From Desulfoplanes sp. (GTDB taxonomy: Bacteria > Desulfobacterota > Desulfovibrionia > Desulfovibrionales > Desulfomicrobiaceae): a stretch of 15,966 bases of DNA. Shown here one piece after another: positions 14,183 through 15,966 of this stretch; the first letter of the stretch is position 1, and each line of letters opens with the position of its first letter. A program made the translations under genes and the position numbers. The notes beneath the pieces were generated by a model, which saw only the letters and a list, made by a program, of their open reading frames with translations, was not told the DNA's origin and searched no databases. Location of the stretch: positions 1 to 15,966 of the forward strand of contig JAQVZR010000012.1 in assembly GCA_028708105.1 (NCBI GenBank). Reading direction: 5' to 3'.

Positions 14183-14209
14183 TTGCATTCAAAATTGAAA
14201 ATCTATAAA
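14183..14209 (+). promoter_or_regulatory. Candidate promoter of the tRNA-tuf operon
   Basis: TTGCAT (14183-14188) lies 15 nt before TATAAA (14204-14209). Transcription would start near 14216, about 9 nt before the first tRNA. The tract from 14096 to 14182 between terminator and promoter is AT-rich and shows no gene. Confidence 0.55.
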
Positions 14210-14224
14210 GACTTTTCTTCTTTG

Positions 14225-14300
14225 GCTGGCGTAGCTCAATTGGTAGAGCAGCTGACTTGTAATCAGCAGGTCGCGGGTTCAAATCCCATCGCCAGCTCCA
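14225..14300 (+). tRNA. tRNA-Thr (anticodon TGT)
   Basis: The 76-nt cloverleaf has the acceptor stem GCTGGCG/CGCCAGC, D arm with GCTC/GAGC, the anticodon stem GCTGA/TCAGC with loop CTTGTAA (anticodon TGT, reads ACA), and T arm GCGGG-TTCAAAT-CCCAT with one weak pair. The 3' CCA is encoded. First gene of the cluster, equivalent in position to E. coli thrU. Confidence 0.97.
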
Positions 14301-14304
14301 GAAA

Positions 14305-14390
14305 GGAGGGGTTCCCGAGTGGTCAAAGGGAACAGACTGTAAATCTGTCGACGGACGTCTTCGGAGGTTCAAATCCTCCCCCCTCCACCA
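14305..14390 (+). tRNA. tRNA-Tyr (anticodon GTA)
   Basis: An 86-nt class II tRNA with a long variable arm. Acceptor stem GGAGGGG/CCCCTCC, anticodon stem ACAGA/TCTGT with loop CTGTAAA (anticodon GTA), T arm GGAGG-TTCAAAT-CCTCC, discriminator A and encoded CCA. It starts only 4 nt after the tRNA-Thr, so both come from one precursor. Same position as E. coli tyrU. Confidence 0.97.
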
Positions 14391-14451
14391 TCCATATGTA
14401 TGTTTTGTAGGAGACAGGGTTGCTTGTTGTTTGACTACGGAACAGAAATGA

Positions 14452-14528
14452 GCGGGAATAGCTCAATTGGCTAGAGCATTAGCCTTCCAAGCTGAGGGTT
14501 GCGGGTTCGAGTCCCGTTTCCCGCTCCA
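14452..14528 (+). tRNA. tRNA-Gly (anticodon TCC)
   Basis: A 77-nt cloverleaf: acceptor GCGGGAA/TTCCCGC, D arm GCTC/GAGC, anticodon stem TTAGC/GCTGA with loop CTTCCAA (anticodon TCC, reads GGA), T arm GCGGG-TTCGAGT-CCCGT, encoded CCA. It follows tRNA-Tyr after 61 nt. Same position as E. coli glyT. Confidence 0.97.
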
Positions 14529-14546
14529 TTCTAAGCCGCCTTCCAC

Positions 14547-14622
<76 letters not shown>

Positions 14623-14628
14623 GTCAAA

Positions 14629-14683
14629 CCCTTTCCCGGCAAATTAAACCAGCTGGTACACGCCAGGCTAAATTTTGAAAGGG
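14629..14683 (+). promoter_or_regulatory. tuf: Possible long-range pairing over the tuf ribosome-binding site
   Basis: CCCTTTC (14629-14635), just after the last tRNA, is the exact complement of GAAAGGG (14677-14683), which contains the tuf Shine-Dalgarno sequence. Between them AGCTGG and CCAGGCT can form a second small stem. Pairing would hide the tuf start until tRNA processing or another event opens it. Only base complementarity is seen; regulation is inference. Confidence 0.35.
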
Positions 14684-14691
14684 GGTTCGTT

Positions 14692-15891
14692 ATGGCTAAG
14701 CAGAAGTATGTAAGAACTAAGCCGCATGTTAATATCGGTACTATTGGGCACATCGATCACGGTAAGACCACCCTGACCGCAGCTATTACCAAAATGGTCA
14801 GCCTGAAGAATCACGATGAGGCTAACTACATTCTTTTTGATCAGATCGATAAGGCGCCAGAAGAGAAAGAAAGAGGTATTACTATTGCGACCGCTCACGT
14901 AGAGTATCAGACTGAACATCGTCACTATGCTCACGTAGACTGTCCTGGCCATGCTGACTATATCAAGAATATGATTACCGGTGCTGCACAGATGGACGGT
15001 GGTATTCTCGTTGTTGCAGCTACTGACGGTCCTATGCCTCAGACACGTGAGCACATCCTGCTTGCCCGTCAGGTTGGTGTGCCTTCCTTGGTCGTTTTTC
15101 TGAACAAGTGTGATCTCGTAGATGATGAAGAGCTCTTGGAGCTCGTAGAAATGGAAGTACGCGAACTTCTTGATAAGTATGGTTTTCCCGGAGACGAAAT
15201 CCCGGTCATCAAGGGCAGTGCATTGAAGGCCCTCGAGAGCGATGATCCTGAGAGTGAAGAAGCTAAATGTATTTTTGAGCTCCTGGATGCTTGTGATAGT
15301 TATATTCCTGAGCCGAAGCGTGATATTGACAAGCCGTTTTTGCTTCCCCTTGAGGATGTTTTTTCTATCTCTGGACGTGGAACTGTTGTCACCGGTCGTA
15401 TTGAGCGTGGTGTTATCAACGTCGGTAATGAAGTTGAAATCGTTGGTATCAAAGACACCGTCAAGTCTGTTTGTACCGGTGTTGAGATGTTTCGCAAAGT
15501 TCTGGATCGTGGTGAGGCTGGCGATAATGTCGGTGTCCTGCTGCGTGGTGTGAAACGAGAAGATGTTGAGCGCGGACAGGTTCTTGCTGCACCAAAGAGT
15601 ATCACTCCTCATAAGAAATTTAAGGGCGAAGTTTACGTACTGAATAAAGAAGAAGGCGGCCGTCATACACCTTTCTTTGGTGGATATCGTCCCCAGTTCT
15701 ATTTTCGTACAACTGACATCACCGGGGTTGTAACTCTGCCTGAAGGCGTGGAAATGATTATGCCCGGAGACAACACCACTTTTGAAGTCGACTTAATCGC
15801 CCCCATTGCAATGGAACTCGGTCTTCGCTTTGCTATCCGTGAAGGTGGACGGACCGTTGGTGCGGGCGTTGTATCCGAAATCATGGAGTAA
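14692..15891 (+). CDS. tuf: Translation elongation factor Tu
   Basis: EF-Tu delivers aminoacyl-tRNA to the ribosome as a GTP complex. The 399-residue protein has all GTPase motifs: G1 GHIDHGKT at 19-26, switch I RGITI at 61-65, G3 DCPGH at 83-87 with the catalytic His87, and G4 NKCD at 138-141. Domains II and III follow with [16 protein letters not shown] and [10 protein letters not shown]. The common GITINTAHVEY reads [11 protein letters not shown] and GHVDHGKT reads GHIDHGKT; both are mild variants. The ATG at 14692 has AGGGGG about 6 nt upstream. An upstream in-frame start at 14578 lies inside the tRNA-Thr and is not real. Four tRNA genes precede it in the order known from the E. coli thrU-tufB operon; rpmG follows. 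Its exchange factor tsf is on the other strand at 3290. Confidence 0.98.
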   Translation: MAKQKYVRTKPHVNIGTIGHIDHGKTTLTAAITKMVSLKNHDEANYILFDQIDKAPEEKERGITIATAHVEYQTEHRHYAHVDCPGHADYIKNMITGAAQMDGGILVVAATDGPMPQTREHILLARQVGVPSLVVFLNKCDLVDDEELLELVEMEVRELLDKYGFPGDEIPVIKGSALKALESDDPESEEAKCIFELLDACDSYIPEPKRDIDKPFLLPLEDVFSISGRGTVVTGRIERGVINVGNEVEIVGIKDTVKSVCTGVEMFRKVLDRGEAGDNVGVLLRGVKREDVERGQVLAAPKSITPHKKFKGEVYVLNKEEGGRHTPFFGGYRPQFYFRTTDITGVVTLPEGVEMIMPGDNTTFEVDLIAPIAMELGLRFAIREGGRTVGAGVVSEIME

Positions 15892-15898
15892 TTAGATC

Positions 15899-15966
15899 AT
15901 GCGGATTAATATCCTGCTCGCGTGCGGCGAGTGTAAACGCAGAAATTACGCTACACAGAAGAACAA
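15899..15966 (+). CDS. rpmG: 50S ribosomal protein L33, first 22 codons (runs off the right edge)
   Basis: The partial reading MRINILLACGECKRRNYATQ matches the N terminus of L33. C9 and C12 form the first CxxC of the zinc-binding (C+) type; the second pair would lie beyond the window. It starts 7 nt after the tuf stop, with GGAG at 15885-15888, inside the last tuf codons, as ribosome-binding site. tuf-rpmG followed by secE-nusG is a common order in this group; the latter genes are outside. Confidence 0.92.
   Translation, partial: MRINILLACGECKRRNYATQKN

Noticed and set aside
14096..14224. Integration (att) site or mobile element beside the tRNA cluster
   Set aside because: No integrase, no duplicated tRNA end and no insertion-sequence-like inverted repeats were seen; the order is the conserved housekeeping one.
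14668..15666. Open frame of 332 codons on the minus strand opposite tuf
   Set aside because: It mirrors the codon pattern of the certain tuf gene, has no recognisable motif and no separate context; a shadow frame.

Overview
The window looks like a chromosomal segment of a Gram-negative sulfate-reducer-like bacterium, most probably of the Desulfovibrionales (former Deltaproteobacteria). The grounds are an LpxC gene (outer membrane with lipid A), an RNase J gene (unusual in Gammaproteobacteria, common in deltaproteobacterial lines), the gene order tRNA-Thr, Tyr, Gly, Thr, then tuf and rpmG, and the general look of the EF-Tu, EF-Ts and L33 proteins. The genus call is an inference from remembered family features, not a database result.

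Positions 1-9706 are one long minus-strand block. Read in transcription order it starts with a divergent EF-G-like GTPase (9706-7646), closed by a strong hairpin terminator. Next come plsC and RNase J, which overlap by 8 nt. After a structured leader come rpsB and tsf, closed by an intrinsic terminator. Then follow pyrH, frr, uppS, cdsA and the start of dxr, which runs off the left edge. This is the widespread rpsB-tsf-pyrH-frr-uppS-cdsA-dxr cluster joining translation, UMP supply, undecaprenyl and CDP-diacylglycerol synthesis and the first committed MEP-pathway step. The uppS gene appears to start at CTG, one base after the frr stop.

Positions 9707-12733 hold the accessory part. A 292-bp divergent intergenic region contains TTGWCAA repeats and a small hairpin. 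It leads into a plus-strand two-gene operon: a stand-alone ParB-like protein, overlapping by 4 nt a spore-photoproduct-lyase-like radical SAM protein. Convergent to it lies an unrecognised 181-residue protein with a C-X2-C-X5-C tail. None of these three has an assigned cellular role; the ParB-like/SPL-like pair is the best candidate for an undescribed system here.

Positions 12734-13091 are non-coding apart from a possible 17-codon ORF that begins like a SRAP protein (MCGR). Then comes lpxC with no visible Shine-Dalgarno site, an excellent intrinsic terminator, four tRNA genes with encoded CCA (Thr-TGT, Tyr-GTA, Gly-TCC, Thr-GGT), tuf, and the first 22 codons of rpmG at the right edge. The tRNA-tuf arrangement matches the thrU-tyrU-glyT-thrT-tufB operon known from E. 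coli.
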